Shown here in pieces: positions 42,709-52,807 of a stretch of 64,000 nt of DNA (the stretch's first letter is position 1; each line of letters starts with the position of its first letter). Made by a program: the position numbers and the translations under genes. The notes under the pieces were generated by a model that worked only from the letters and a program-made list of their open reading frames with translations, did not search any database and was not told the origin of the DNA. The stretch comes from Bacteroidales bacterium (GTDB lineage: Bacteria > Bacteroidota > Bacteroidia > Bacteroidales > UBA932), in the NCBI GenBank assembly GCA_017557535.1, contig JAFYYM010000138.1, positions 59,019 through 123,018 of the forward strand, in the 5' to 3' direction.

Positions 42709-45207
42709 CTAACGACGAGGAAATACCAAACTGACGATAAAACCCACGACAAAGCAAGTCACGAAGCCAACCGACGAATAAAGCAGCAGGTGGACAGCCT
42801 GTGTGCGGGTGACAATCAATTGGACGAGGATTCCTGTCAGCAATCCCGCTATAGCTCCAGTGGAATTTGCCTTCGGGCATAAGAACCCCAGCAAAAACAG
42901 TCCTCCAAGGCCTCCAAGCAGTATTCCAAGTATTTTGGAGAACTCATCCCACAGGGATTTGACATCCCACGTCGCCATCACCAGGGCGAACACGATTCCC
43001 ACTATTCCTATGATCAATGTGGCGGTTTTCGCAGTCTTCAATGAGGCTGCCGGTCTGCTGATCTTGGAGTGGATATCGGTGATGTATGCGGTTGCCGCAG
43101 AGTTCATCGAGGCGCTGATCGTGGACATCGCTGCCGCGAAAATACCAGCGATAACGAGTCCGAGGGCACCTGTGGGGATATGTAGTGACACATACCACGG
43201 CAATATGGCGTCCGGGTCTGTGACCCCGAGACTCAGTTCCGATGGACGAGCCTTGAAGAACACATAAATCGCGGTACCCACGAAGAAAAAGAGAAGAGTC
43301 GCGGGAACACTCAGGAAAGCGTTGGTGTACACGCTCTTGCGAGCTTGTTTCTCAGTGCTGGTGGTGAGATATCTCTGGACGACCGTCTGGTCTGTGCCAT
43401 ATGTGGTGATATTAGTGAAAACAGTGGCTATCAACACCGTCCAGACCGTGGTCTGACGCAAGTCGAACTTGAGTGAACCCAATGAGAACTTGCCGTCCGC
43501 AGCGGCAGTCGAAACCAACGCCGGGAATGATCCGGGAGTGGCGTGTGCTATGCTGAATACAACCGCCAAAGCGGCACCCAGAAGGACTACCACTTGAAGA
43601 GCGTCCGTCCATGCCACCGCCTCAATGCCTCCCATATAGGTGTAAATCAACGCCAGGATGCCCATAACCGCGATGCACAAGAATATGTCCATACCCGTCA
43701 CGACGTTCAAGGCAATGGACGGCAATAGGAGGACAACTCCCATACGGCCTACCTGATAGAGAATGAATGATAGACTGCAGAGCACCCTGACAAATGGACT
43801 GAAACGCCTTTCCAGATACTCATAGGCCGTCGTCACGCCGAGACTTCTGAACTTAGGGATGAATAAAAGGGTGATGATCGGGACAACCAGCACAATCCCG
43901 AAGTTGAAAAGGAGATAGCTCCAGTCGGTGGCGTAAGTCTTCGCCGGAATCGACATGAATGTTATGGCGGAGAGAGTGGTTCCGAATATACTCAATCCCA
44001 CAATAGGCCATGGAATCCTGCCTCCTCCCTTGAAATAATCGTCGGTGTTTTTCTGCCTTTTCGAGAAATAAACTCCCATCCATGCCAGCAGGCCGAAATA
44101 AAGGATTATCACCATGATGTCGACCCAACCCATGTGACGGGTACGGCCTTCCACGCTCCCGGTTAATATCACCGGAGTGCGCACTCCTGGAGCGACCTCA
44201 CCGCTACAGATCACGAAACTGTTTCCCGAGCGTATTGTGTTTGTGGTCACGGGGATGACATGATCCTCCACAGGAACCGTCATCATTGAGGATGTGACCG
44301 TATGGTAAATCCTGAGAACATTGTCCGGCACAGAGGGGTCCTCGCTCCTTCCTCCAGCCAAGACAATATGGTTCGTGCCGAAAGGAACAGCGCTCCCGGC
44401 CATCACAGGAAACTCCCCTTTCACCGGATTCCATTCACCCAGACGGGGATTCCACGCCCAGCCATCACGAAGGACTTCCCATGGGGAGTCCCCTTCATAA
44501 TTCCTTCCGCTGAAAAGATAGAAGCAATTGTCCAACCCGTCACTTTGGACCGTCCCCACGGCGAAAGCCCTCGGATGGGCATCAGGCCAAGGAAGCTGTT
44601 TGCAGGCCCGCGATTTCAAGTCTAGTGAGAGGAATACATCCAACGCCTTCTGGTCTCCACCCATGGTCGAGATTCCTCCAGCGAGATAGACTTTGGACCC
44701 GATAAGCCCACCTGCCATATTCGAGAGAGGCATTGGCAGTGAACCCCAATCCTCAACAGTTGGTTTCCCCTCAGAGTCAAGGCGGAGTGTCCTGATCTCG
44801 GAGAGACACTCATCTGCACGGCATCCGCCTATGAGCAAGAGGCCCCCGTCGTAAGGCACCGTCACTCCATAAGCGGACTCTTTTCCTAGGACTCCGGGCC
44901 AGCAATGCCAGCCTGAGTCCCGGTCATAAGTGTAAACATCAGAATACCAGACCTTAGGCCCTCCTTCAGAAGGTAATCCGTTGGGGAAATTGGCGCCTCC
45001 GGCGACCACCAGACAATCCCCGATCATCCCTGAATATACTCCCGCCAGACCAAGATTCCCCGCCGTGTCAGACGGTGATGGAGGGAGAGTCGTGGCGGTC
45101 CAGACAATATCTTCCGTGAGAGTCAGATTACCTTTCTGGACACCTGATCCTGTCGAGCAGGAAACCAGGATGCCCAGGACCGCCAGAAGGGCCCAGAAAT
45201 GTCTCAT
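42709..45207 (-). CDS. NanM-like kelch mutarotase fused to a sodium:solute symporter
   Basis: 832 residues. A lipoprotein-like signal (VSC) is followed by six kelch-type blades at about 30-350, each with GG and downstream W/Y, for example GGLLIGGCRADE, GSKVYLAGGISTMGG and NHIVLAGGRSED, as in sialic acid mutarotase NanM. From about 370 to the end come some 13 membrane segments of the SSS family (FGTTLSAITFMSIPAKTYA, TFMSIPAKTYATDWSYLLFN, GGIEAVAWTDALQVVVLLG). The periplasmic kelch part would convert alpha to beta sialic acid before Na+-driven uptake by the attached porter. It lies 3 bases after nanA, supporting sialic acid as substrate. Confidence 0.92.
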   Translation of the reverse strand: MRHFWALLAVLGILVSCSTGSGVQKGNLTLTEDIVWTATTLPPSPSDTAGNLGLAGVYSGMIGDCLVVAGGANFPNGLPSEGGPKVWYSDVYTYDRDSGWHCWPGVLGKESAYGVTVPYDGGLLLIGGCRADECLSEIRTLRLDSEGKPTVEDWGSLPMPLSNMAGGLIGSKVYLAGGISTMGGDQKALDVFLSLDLKSRACKQLPWPDAHPRAFAVGTVQSDGLDNCFYLFSGRNYEGDSPWEVLRDGWAWNPRLGEWNPVKGEFPVMAGSAVPFGTNHIVLAGGRSEDPSVPDNVLRIYHTVTSSMMTVPVEDHVIPVTTNTIRSGNSFVICSGEVAPGVRTPVILTGSVEGRTRHMGWVDIMVIILYFGLLAWMGVYFSKRQKNTDDYFKGGGRIPWPIVGLSIFGTTLSAITFMSIPAKTYATDWSYLLFNFGIVLVVPIITLLFIPKFRSLGVTTAYEYLERRFSPFVRVLCSLSFILYQVGRMGVVLLLPSIALNVVTGMDIFLCIAVMGILALIYTYMGGIEAVAWTDALQVVVLLGAALAVVFSIAHATPGSFPALVSTAAADGKFSLGSLKFDLRQTTVWTVLIATVFTNITTYGTDQTVVQRYLTTSTEKQARKSVYTNAFLSVPATLLFFFVGTAIYVFFKARPSELSLGVTDPDAILPWYVSLHIPTGALGLVIAGIFAAAMSTISASMNSAATAYITDIHSKISRPAASLKTAKTATLIIGIVGIVFALVMATWDVKSLWDEFSKILGILLGGLGGLFLLGFLCPKANSTGAIAGLLTGILVQLIVTRTQAVHLLLYSSVGFVTCFVVGFIVSLVFPRR

Positions 45208-45210
45208 ATT

Positions 45211-46119
45211 CTAGAACCTGTTTTTGAACTCCTCGAACTTGGTTGCGGGAAGTTCCTGAAGGAAAGCCTGATAGCGCTCACCTTCGAGGGTGTTGAGAGG
45301 TCTTCGGCATGGTCCAAGATCCAAACCGGCGGCCCGCATGAAAGCCTTTCCGGTCCCGCTGCCGTATTTATCAAGCAGCGTTATCAGACGCACCGACTCG
45401 AATTGGAGAGCCGCGGCCTTCTTGATATCCCCAGCCTGGAAGGCCTTGGTGATGGCTGTATACAAAGGAGCCATATAGCCATAAGTGCTGCCGATGAAAG
45501 TGTCGGCGCCTATCGACAACGCCTCCAGAAGCATCTCATCCCTACCCCACATGATGCTATACTTGCGGTTCTTGAACTCAAGACATAGCTGGTAGTCCAT
45601 CATGTTCTCGTCGGTGTACTTGATGCCAGCGAAGTTCGGGACAAGGGAATCGACCTCCTCGAGGAGGCGGATCATCGGGAAAGCCACCTTAGTCAAGATT
45701 GGGATGTGATAGAAGAAGAACGGCATATCAGGGACGGATGAAGCCACTTGGGCGATAGTCAACGCCAAATCTTTCACCGTAGCCGGCCTCTGGTAATATG
45801 GAGCCGTCATGGCGACGGCGTCCAACCCGACACTTTGGGCGTGACGGGCCAACTCAACGCAATCACCGACACTGGTCCCTCCCAGGAAACCGATCACAGC
45901 GAAATCTCCGTCACGCTGCTTGGACCATTCCTCGAACAAGGACTTTTTCTCCGGCATGGTCAACGAAGAACCTTCGCCTGTGGTTCCACAGGCGAAGACT
46001 CCGCTGACTCCATTGCTCTTGTAAAAACGCGCCTGATCGGCGACTTTCCCCAAATCCACATTCCCGAGCTCATCAAAAGCCGTGAAAGGAGCGCAAACAA
46101 GACCTTTAATCATACTCAT
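45211..46119 (-). CDS. nanA: N-acetylneuraminate lyase (DapA/NanA superfamily)
   Basis: 302 residues, a TIM-barrel class I aldolase. [13 protein letters not shown] is the pyruvate carboxylate-binding loop, the FFYHIP Tyr is the proton relay, and [14 protein letters not shown] contains the Schiff-base Lys (NAL-type GIKYT). [11 protein letters not shown] matches NAL better than dihydrodipicolinate synthase. It splits N-acetylneuraminate to N-acetylmannosamine and pyruvate. It overlaps the upstream rubrerythrin gene by ATGA and is followed by the NanM-symporter fusion. No sialidase gene is in the window. Confidence 0.9.
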   Translation of the reverse strand: MSMIKGLVCAPFTAFDELGNVDLGKVADQARFYKSNGVSGVFACGTTGEGSSLTMPEKKSLFEEWSKQRDGDFAVIGFLGGTSVGDCVELARHAQSVGLDAVAMTAPYYQRPATVKDLALTIAQVASSVPDMPFFFYHIPILTKVAFPMIRLLEEVDSLVPNFAGIKYTDENMMDYQLCLEFKNRKYSIMWGRDEMLLEALSIGADTFIGSTYGYMAPLYTAITKAFQAGDIKKAAALQFESVRLITLLDKYGSGTGKAFMRAAGLDLGPCRRPLNTLEGERYQAFLQELPATKFEEFKNRF

Positions 46120-46667
46120 TTGAAATAACGCTTGAGAAGCCCATAGAAACCAGCCCCGTGACGAGCCTCATCCTTGGCCATCTCATGAACCGTGTCATGG
46201 ATGGCGTCATATCCGAGCTGTTTCGCCCTGGTGGCTATAGTGAGTTTGCCCTCACAAGCTCCGGCCTCGGCCATGTAGCGTTTCTCAAGATTGGTCTTGG
46301 TGTCCCACACGACCTCGCCGAGTAGCTCCGCGAACTTTGAAGCGTGATCGGCCTCCTCGAAAGCGTAACGCTTGAAAGCTTCAGCGATCTCAGGATAGCC
46401 TTCCCTCTCAGCCTGGCGGCTCATCGCCAGATACATGCCGACCTCGGAGCACTCTCCCGTGAAATGCTCCCTGAGTCCCTGGATAATCTCCTGGTCCTCT
46501 ACTTTGCCGTCTCCAATATGATGCTCACATGCCCACTGAGGCTTGCCGCCATCATCCTTTATCTCAACGAATTTGCTAGCGGGAGCCTTGCACTGGGGGC
46601 AGCGCTCCGGCGGAGTGTCGCCCTCATGGACGTATCCGCATACTAAACATCTGAATTTCTTTTTCAT
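46116..46667 (-). CDS. rbr: Rubrerythrin with N-terminal rubredoxin domain
   Basis: 183 residues from the ATG at 46667; an in-frame upstream extension to 46691 abuts the promoter box at 46691-46698 and is rejected. The N-terminal rubredoxin-like centre is [20 protein letters not shown] (two CxxC pairs). The ferritin-like diiron domain follows with helices carrying E/ExxH motifs ([23 protein letters not shown]). It reduces peroxide in anaerobes. The reversed domain order (rubredoxin first) is a known subtype. Coupling by ATGA to nanA is unexpected functionally. Confidence 0.93.
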   Translation of the reverse strand: MKKKFRCLVCGYVHEGDTPPERCPQCKAPASKFVEIKDDGGKPQWACEHHIGDGKVEDQEIIQGLREHFTGECSEVGMYLAMSRQAEREGYPEIAEAFKRYAFEEADHASKFAELLGEVVWDTKTNLEKRYMAEAGACEGKLTIATRAKQLGYDAIHDTVHEMAKDEARHGAGFYGLLKRYFK

Positions 46668-46690
46668 GACAATAATTAAAGAGTGTTTCA

Positions 46691-46698
46691 CAAATATA
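46691..46698 (-). promoter_or_regulatory. -7 box TATATTTG of the rbr-nanA transcript
   Basis: Exact TAnnTTTG match on the minus strand, 24 bases before the rubrerythrin ATG at 46667. The transcript starting here could continue through nanA, the kelch-symporter gene and perhaps DUF4290-ftsK. Confidence 0.55.
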
Positions 46699-46747
46699 AT
46701 AACTATTTTCCATTATATCTGTACCCTGATTTGGCACAAACATAGTT

Positions 46748-46755
46748 TATCTTTG
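46748..46755 (+). promoter_or_regulatory. -7 box TATCTTTG of the addBA-like operon
   Basis: Exact TAnnTTTG match, 42 bases before the ATG at 46798. A TTTG at 46730-46733 is only 14 bases upstream, shorter than the usual spacing, so the -33 element is uncertain. Confidence 0.5.
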
Positions 46756-46797
46756 CGAAACCGAGGATTGTGATTATCTTTATGAAGAAGTAGTGAT

Positions 46798-49692
46798 ATG
46801 ACACCTTTTCTGAAACAAGTGGCTGACCATTATATGGCCTCCGGGGACATCTCCTCCAGATGTCTCATATTCCCCAACCGTAGAAGCCAGGTGTTTTTCA
46901 AGAAATACCTTGGCGAGGCTGTGGCTGCCGCAGGTTCGCCCATAATCGCTCCTGAGTTACTGACCATCAACGACTTCTTTTATAAGATCTCAGGATCTCA
47001 AGCCAGCGATAGGATCAGCCTCCTGCTGGATCTGTATGACTGCTACAAAGCTTTGAATCCCGCCGCCGAACTCCTGGACGAGTTCATTTTCTGGGGCGAC
47101 GTGATTCTGGGAGACTTCGATGATGTTGACAAGTATCTTGTCGATCCCAAACGGCTCTTTACCAATGTCAAGGAGTTCCGGGAGATCCAGGACTCATTCT
47201 CATACCTCTCCGAGACCCAGAAAGCCGCCATGGAGCGCTTTGTACGCCATTTCAGGACTCCTGCCGGAGATTCGGGTAACGGAAGCGGGAATATGAAGGA
47301 GCGGTTCCTGCAAGTCTGGAATATCCTTCTCCCTCTCTATGAGAACTTCAGGGCGGTCCTTTCCTCCAAGGGAATGTCTTATGAGGGAATGACTTACAGG
47401 AATCTGGTAGACAGACTCGAGACTGAGCCGGTCACCGATGTGCTCAGTAAGTCTTTCCCCAACGTTAAGGAATTCGTGTTTGTCGGATTGAACGCCCTGA
47501 ATGAGTGCGAACGTACCGTGGCACGCAAGATGAAAAATGCCGGGATAGGTTCTTTCGTCTGGGATTTCCAAGGCGGGCTCCTCAAGGATCCCAGAAACAA
47601 CGCCTCGCTTTTCATGTCCCGGAATATCAGTGATTTCGGCCAAGCTTTCCAGCTTGATGACCAAGGCGTCAGCACTCCTGAGATCGAGGTCATAAGCGTA
47701 CCTTCCTCGACAGGGCAGGCAAAGCTTCTCCCTTCCATATTAAGAGACGACACCTACGCCGTGATACTCCCGGACGAGAACCTCCTTATTCCGGTCCTGA
47801 ACTCTATACCTCCAGAAATCAAAGACATCAACGTGACCATGGGGTATCCTATGAAAGGAAGCGCGTTCTTCGATTTCATGGGCCTGGTCGCGGCCATGCA
47901 GAACCGTCTGCGGCCAAAAGACGGGAAATGGTACTTCTATCATAGCCACGTCTGGGCGATTTTCTCCTCCGGCCTGTTCAAGCGGATCACGGCAGAAGAC
48001 CAACAGACAAAGGAGATAGTGGAGACGGTGAAAAAAGAAGCCAAATACTATATCCCGGAGGAAGACCTGACAGGCACCAGCTTTCTGGATTTGATATTCA
48101 AACCGATAGTCAAGGATAATACTCACGTCTCCAAGGCCCAGACTAGGAGCTATGCCGGATATCTCAAGGATATGATCAAGGGGCTCGCTTCATTGATGTC
48201 AGCTGATCCAGACATGGCTTTTGAGCTGGAGTTCGCCAAGAAAGCGTACAACTCTATCAACCAATTGGTAGACAAGGATCTGGAAGTGTTGCCGGCCACC
48301 TTCTCCAGGCTTTTGGACCAACTGCTGTCCCCAATGTCAGTCCCGTTCAACGGAGAGCCGCTCAAAGGTCTACAGATCATGGGGCCTCTCGAGACCAGGG
48401 CCCTTGATTTCAAGCATCTGGTCATACTCTCTTGCAACGAGGGAGTGTTCCCAAGAAGGGGCGCCAGCGCTTCTTTCATCCCCCCTGAGCTCCGGAAAGG
48501 GTTCGGTTTGCCCACGTATGAGCGTCAGGACGCCATCTGGTCATATTATTTCTACCGTATGATCCAAAGGGCGGAGACCGTCACACTCCTGTATGACTCC
48601 AGGACCGAGGGGTTGAAGAATGGTGAGGAGAGCAGATTCATCAAACAGCTCGAGTATCACTACAACCTGCCGATCAAGAGAAGCCTCGCGAGAGCGGGCG
48701 CGAAGACCCACAGCGATGCCGGGGCTATCCCTAAAACTAATGAGCACGTCCGTATCGTGAAGGACACTGTCCTTTCCGCATCCTCCCTCAAGAACTATCT
48801 CGACTGCCCCGCGAAATTCTATTTCTCCAAGGTGGAAGGGCTCAAGGAGGAGAATGAGGTTGCCGAGGACCTGGACGCAGGGATGCTCGGAGACATCTAC
48901 CACTCCACCATGCAGGCTCTCTACATGGGAGAAGGGGCGATGGATCCGTCCCATGACATGAGTGACCGGGAAAGTAACGCGGCTTTCCCGCGTGCGCTGA
49001 AGGTGATCACAAAGGATTATATTTCCTCATGGCTCAAGCGGAAGGATGACATAAAAAGGAGGGTCAGAAGCCTGATTATAACGCAGTTGCGTTCCCTTGA
49101 GGTCTCCGGAAGGAACTTGGTGTTGGAGAGTATCATCCTCCAATATGTCCTCAAGACCCTGGAGAGGGACAAAGAGATGATGGAAAGACTAGGAGTGGAC
49201 TCATTCAGGATCATAGGCTTGGAGAGGCAGTATTTCGGCGAGATTGACGGATTCAAGTTTGTGGGTTATGTGGATAGGATGGATAGTTTCCTTCCCGGGG
49301 AAGTGAGGATTGTGGATTACAAGACCGGAAAAGTCGAGGATAAGGATGTGGACATCAACGACGACAATGCCGTCAGGACGGCAGAGGAACTGTTCGGGGA
49401 AAATAATGAAAAACGGCCGAGGATCGCTTTCCAGATATTCCTGTACGATATTCTCACCAGGAATGACCCTGATGTCAAAGGGAGCGTCGTAGTGAACTCA
49501 ATCTACCAACCGGCGGTGTTGTTCAAAGAAGGGGTCAGGAACGTGCCCATGTGCGACAAATTCAATGAGGAGGTCTTGGAAAGACTCCACAAGGTTTTGG
49601 GAGAGCTTACAGACACCTCAGTCCCTTGGCGTAGGACCGACGAGGAAAAAACTTGTTCCTGGTGTGATTTCAAAATGATTTGCGGGAGGTGA
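46798..49692 (+). CDS. AddB-like PD-(D/E)XK nuclease/inactive helicase subunit
   Basis: 964 residues. The N-terminal two thirds resemble an inactivated UvrD-type helicase (RCLIFPNRRSQVFFKKYLG, LVILSCNEGVFPRR). The C-terminal RecB-like nuclease contains EVRIVDYKTGKVEDKD. Four Cys fit the AddB 4Fe-4S cluster: one in SLKNYLDCPAKFYF and three in CSWCDFKMIC (C-x2-C-x5-C). With the next gene it would form an AddAB-type recombination nuclease-helicase that resects double-strand breaks at Chi-like sites. It lies 4 bases upstream of the partner. Confidence 0.9.
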   Translation: MTPFLKQVADHYMASGDISSRCLIFPNRRSQVFFKKYLGEAVAAAGSPIIAPELLTINDFFYKISGSQASDRISLLLDLYDCYKALNPAAELLDEFIFWGDVILGDFDDVDKYLVDPKRLFTNVKEFREIQDSFSYLSETQKAAMERFVRHFRTPAGDSGNGSGNMKERFLQVWNILLPLYENFRAVLSSKGMSYEGMTYRNLVDRLETEPVTDVLSKSFPNVKEFVFVGLNALNECERTVARKMKNAGIGSFVWDFQGGLLKDPRNNASLFMSRNISDFGQAFQLDDQGVSTPEIEVISVPSSTGQAKLLPSILRDDTYAVILPDENLLIPVLNSIPPEIKDINVTMGYPMKGSAFFDFMGLVAAMQNRLRPKDGKWYFYHSHVWAIFSSGLFKRITAEDQQTKEIVETVKKEAKYYIPEEDLTGTSFLDLIFKPIVKDNTHVSKAQTRSYAGYLKDMIKGLASLMSADPDMAFELEFAKKAYNSINQLVDKDLEVLPATFSRLLDQLLSPMSVPFNGEPLKGLQIMGPLETRALDFKHLVILSCNEGVFPRRGASASFIPPELRKGFGLPTYERQDAIWSYYFYRMIQRAETVTLLYDSRTEGLKNGEESRFIKQLEYHYNLPIKRSLARAGAKTHSDAGAIPKTNEHVRIVKDTVLSASSLKNYLDCPAKFYFSKVEGLKEENEVAEDLDAGMLGDIYHSTMQALYMGEGAMDPSHDMSDRESNAAFPRALKVITKDYISSWLKRKDDIKRRVRSLIITQLRSLEVSGRNLVLESIILQYVLKTLERDKEMMERLGVDSFRIIGLERQYFGEIDGFKFVGYVDRMDSFLPGEVRIVDYKTGKVEDKDVDINDDNAVRTAEELFGENNEKRPRIAFQIFLYDILTRNDPDVKGSVVVNSIYQPAVLFKEGVRNVPMCDKFNEEVLERLHKVLGELTDTSVPWRRTDEEKTCSWCDFKMICGR

Positions 49693-49696
49693 GACC

Positions 49697-52600
49697 ATGA
49701 TAAAGATATTGAGAGCCTCAGCCGGATCCGGCAAAACATATAGCCTGGCAAAGACATACATCAGGCTTCTGCTATCCGACAGCGACCCGGTCGCCTACAG
49801 GCGCATCTTGGCCGTAACCTTCACTAACAAGGCCACGGATGAGATGAAAAGCCGGATACTCAAGGAGCTGCACCTCCTGGCGACAGATCCGGAAAAGTCT
49901 ACATACAAAAGTGATTTCGTGCCCTCACTCTTCCCCGCCGCTGAGGAACTAAAGAGGAAAGCCGGCGATCTGCTCCTCCGTATCCTCCACGACTACAGCG
50001 CCTTCTCAGTGAGCACGATTGACCGCTTTTTCCAGCAGACCCTAAAAGCTTTTTCCAGAGAGATAGGCCAGTTCGCGTCTTACCAGGTCGAACTGGATCA
50101 GAAATCCCTCGTGGCCGAGACTGTCGACAGGATACTCGATTCCTTGACCGAGGATGACAAAGGCATGCTCAACTGGTTAAGCGACAGCATGATGGAGCAG
50201 CTCGAGAAAGGCGAGAGGCCAAAACTCGAGAAGAGTCTCAATGATGTGGCTAACCGATTGAAGTCAGACGAGCACAGGGCTGTAATCGAGGAAAACGGTA
50301 TAGATGAGGATCAGACCTATTCTAAAGAAAGCCTGACTTCCATGCGGATCTTGATGAGAAGCGTGATCTCCGTTTATGAGAAGGACATGAGGGACGCTGC
50401 GGCTGAAGTGGAGAAAGCATTCTCTGACAATGGGTTATCCCCAAATGACACTTCTCGCGGATTCATAGGCAAAAACCTCTCGAGAATCACCGGGGTGAAA
50501 CCCGGAGACGAGATACTGGATTTCACCGACACGTTTAAAAGAGACGCCGCTGATTTCAGCAAATGGTTCAACAGGAACGACCAACCAAAATATGCGGGTC
50601 TGGAGAGCGCTTTGGCCCCTCCTGTCGCGAGGTTGTTGTCCGTCTACAACACAGGATCAAAAGCTTACCGTACCGCCCGTATCCTCATAAAGCAGATAGG
50701 TGGTCTCGGGATCGCCTCGGAGCTACGGACGGAGTTCCAGACCCTTCTGAAAGAGAAGAACGTGATGAGTATCGATGACTCGAATGTCATCCTCAAGAAT
50801 ATAATCGATGGCGCTGACGCACCTTTCATATACGAGAAGCTCGGGACCCGTTTCGAGCATTTCCTTCTCGATGAGTTCCAAGACACATCCCGGGTTCAAT
50901 GGGACAACTTCAGGCCATTGATAGCCAACAGCGACTCACAAGGATTTGAGAATCTCCTCGTGGGAGACGTGAAGCAGAGTATCTACCGGTGGAGAGGATC
51001 AGACTGGAAACTGATGGCCAAGGATGTGGCCGAACAATTCCCGAGAGCCGGACAAGAAAGTCTTAAAGGCAACTGGAGGAGCCTCAGAGGGCTTGTGGAA
51101 TTCAACAACGACTTCTTCGCCTATGCCGCCGGACGCTTGGACAACAAACACGGATCACAGGAAGCCGGGCTGTCCGTCTCCTCCATATACGGCCAGCGGG
51201 AAGACAACAGGTTCGAGCGCCAAGAGGCAAAGACCAAAGACACCGCGGAAGGCCTTGTGGAGGCGATATTCTGTGATGACGGGGATCAGGACCAGTATAT
51301 TCTCAAGACAATAAAGGACGTTATGAAAGCCGGTGCGCTTCCTGGAGACATAACCATTCTTGTGAGAAACAATACGGAGGGGTCCCATGTGGCGTCTATG
51401 CTTATGGACGAAGGCTATAATGTCATCTCCGATGACTCTCTCCGCCTTAAATCATCTCCCGCTGTCAGGAAACTCGTGTCGCTGCTCGCATCTGTCAGGA
51501 ACCCGGAGGACACCATAGGGTCATTCCTCGCACGCGAGGCAGGCTTTGATGCCGGGGAACTTTCCTACCACTCACTTCCCGATCTCTGCGAGAGATTGGT
51601 GAGGATCCTAAAGGCGGGGGAAGACCGGGAATCGTTCGATAGCGAGACCCTTTATATCCAGTCTTTCATGGACTATGTCCAAGACCATGTGGCGACAAAC
51701 GGCAATTCTCTCGATTCATTCCTGAAGTCTTGGGAAGAAGGTGAGGATCCAAAAGTCAGTTCCCCTTCAGACACCGGGGCGGTGCGTGTCATGACCATCC
51801 ATAAATCCAAGGGGCTGGAGTTCCCTTATGTGATCCTGCCTTATTCCGATAAAGTCGGCTTGTACAGGCCAGGCTCCTCTTGGACGGTTCCGGAAGTCAA
51901 AGGCACCGCCCTGGAAAAAATGGGCAAAGCCGCGTTTGACGTGACGCTGTCTTCCAAGAGCGAGGGGACTTTGTTCGAGGAGGATTACCAGAAAGACCGT
52001 CTGCTCCAGTACATAGACAACATAAACTTGTATTATGTCGCCCTCACCAGGGCCTCAAAAGGAATGACAATCATCTCTGACATAGGTTGTTCCGCTGAGA
52101 GAAGCATGGCTGGGATCCTGTTGGAATACCTTAAGGGCCAAGATCCCCAATCGGGATGTCCATTAGTGTTCCGGAAAGGGGAAATGTACGATTTCACCAA
52201 ACTGGACAGATTGGAGTCCCTCGTCACCGCCAGGGCCTCGGGCTACCCATCCTTCCCCCTTAATCCAGAATCGTCATCAGATGAAGACGGTGAAAGGAGC
52301 CGTTTGAGAATATCTTCCGAGGCGTTGGACTTTTTCACAGAAGAAGGATCCGCGGCTTCTTTGGCCAGGCACAACGGTACAGTTCTCCATGACATCCTCT
52401 CTAGAGTACGGATTCCCTCTGACCTTGTCCCCTCAGTGCGCCAGGCGGTCATCGCGGGGGAACTTGAAGCGTCCCGGGAAAAAGAGATCGAGGCTTTGCT
52501 GGCCGGAAGGATCGCCAGTCATCCGGAATGGTTTCCTGAAAAAGGAGCCAAGATCCTGAATGAGACCTCCTTGATAGACTCTGATGGACGGGAATGGAGG

Positions 52601-52774
52601 CCAGACAGGGTGGTGGTCAAGGATGGGAGCGTGACAATCATCGACTATAAGTTCGGGCTGAAAGATCCCAGATACCGTTCGCAAGTGGCGAGATATGCCG
52701 CCATCTATCGCAGACTCGGCTTCGGGAAGGTCAATGCCTTTCTTTGGTATGTTCCTTCAGACGAAGTTGAATGA
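49697..52774 (+). CDS. AddA-like UvrD/RecB helicase-nuclease
   Basis: 1025 residues. Superfamily 1A motifs in order: Walker A ILRASAGSGKTYSLAKTYI (about 4-22), motif Ia ILAVTFTNKATDEMKSRIL, motif II LLDEFQDTSRVQWDNF, motif IV-like VRVMTIHKSKGLEFPYVILP, and YYVALTRASKGM. The C-terminal PD-(D/E)XK nuclease shows SVTIIDYKFG. It is the motor and second nuclease of an AddAB-type complex. About 1,025 residues is somewhat shorter than Firmicutes AddA, as expected for Bacteroidetes. Confidence 0.93.
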   Translation: MIKILRASAGSGKTYSLAKTYIRLLLSDSDPVAYRRILAVTFTNKATDEMKSRILKELHLLATDPEKSTYKSDFVPSLFPAAEELKRKAGDLLLRILHDYSAFSVSTIDRFFQQTLKAFSREIGQFASYQVELDQKSLVAETVDRILDSLTEDDKGMLNWLSDSMMEQLEKGERPKLEKSLNDVANRLKSDEHRAVIEENGIDEDQTYSKESLTSMRILMRSVISVYEKDMRDAAAEVEKAFSDNGLSPNDTSRGFIGKNLSRITGVKPGDEILDFTDTFKRDAADFSKWFNRNDQPKYAGLESALAPPVARLLSVYNTGSKAYRTARILIKQIGGLGIASELRTEFQTLLKEKNVMSIDDSNVILKNIIDGADAPFIYEKLGTRFEHFLLDEFQDTSRVQWDNFRPLIANSDSQGFENLLVGDVKQSIYRWRGSDWKLMAKDVAEQFPRAGQESLKGNWRSLRGLVEFNNDFFAYAAGRLDNKHGSQEAGLSVSSIYGQREDNRFERQEAKTKDTAEGLVEAIFCDDGDQDQYILKTIKDVMKAGALPGDITILVRNNTEGSHVASMLMDEGYNVISDDSLRLKSSPAVRKLVSLLASVRNPEDTIGSFLAREAGFDAGELSYHSLPDLCERLVRILKAGEDRESFDSETLYIQSFMDYVQDHVATNGNSLDSFLKSWEEGEDPKVSSPSDTGAVRVMTIHKSKGLEFPYVILPYSDKVGLYRPGSSWTVPEVKGTALEKMGKAAFDVTLSSKSEGTLFEEDYQKDRLLQYIDNINLYYVALTRASKGMTIISDIGCSAERSMAGILLEYLKGQDPQSGCPLVFRKGEMYDFTKLDRLESLVTARASGYPSFPLNPESSSDEDGERSRLRISSEALDFFTEEGSAASLARHNGTVLHDILSRVRIPSDLVPSVRQAVIAGELEASREKEIEALLAGRIASHPEWFPEKGAKILNETSLIDSDGREWRPDRVVVKDGSVTIIDYKFGLKDPRYRSQVARYAAIYRRLGFGKVNAFLWYVPSDEVE

Positions 52775-52781
52775 CTTTTTG

Positions 52782-52789
52782 TATATTTG
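52782..52789 (+). promoter_or_regulatory. -7 box TATATTTG upstream of the PMI-like gene
   Basis: Exact TAnnTTTG match 18 bases before the ATG at 52808. It overlaps an upstream in-frame TTG, which therefore cannot be the start. Confidence 0.5.
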
Positions 52790-52807
52790 AAGGTCAGGAA
52801 AACGAAT

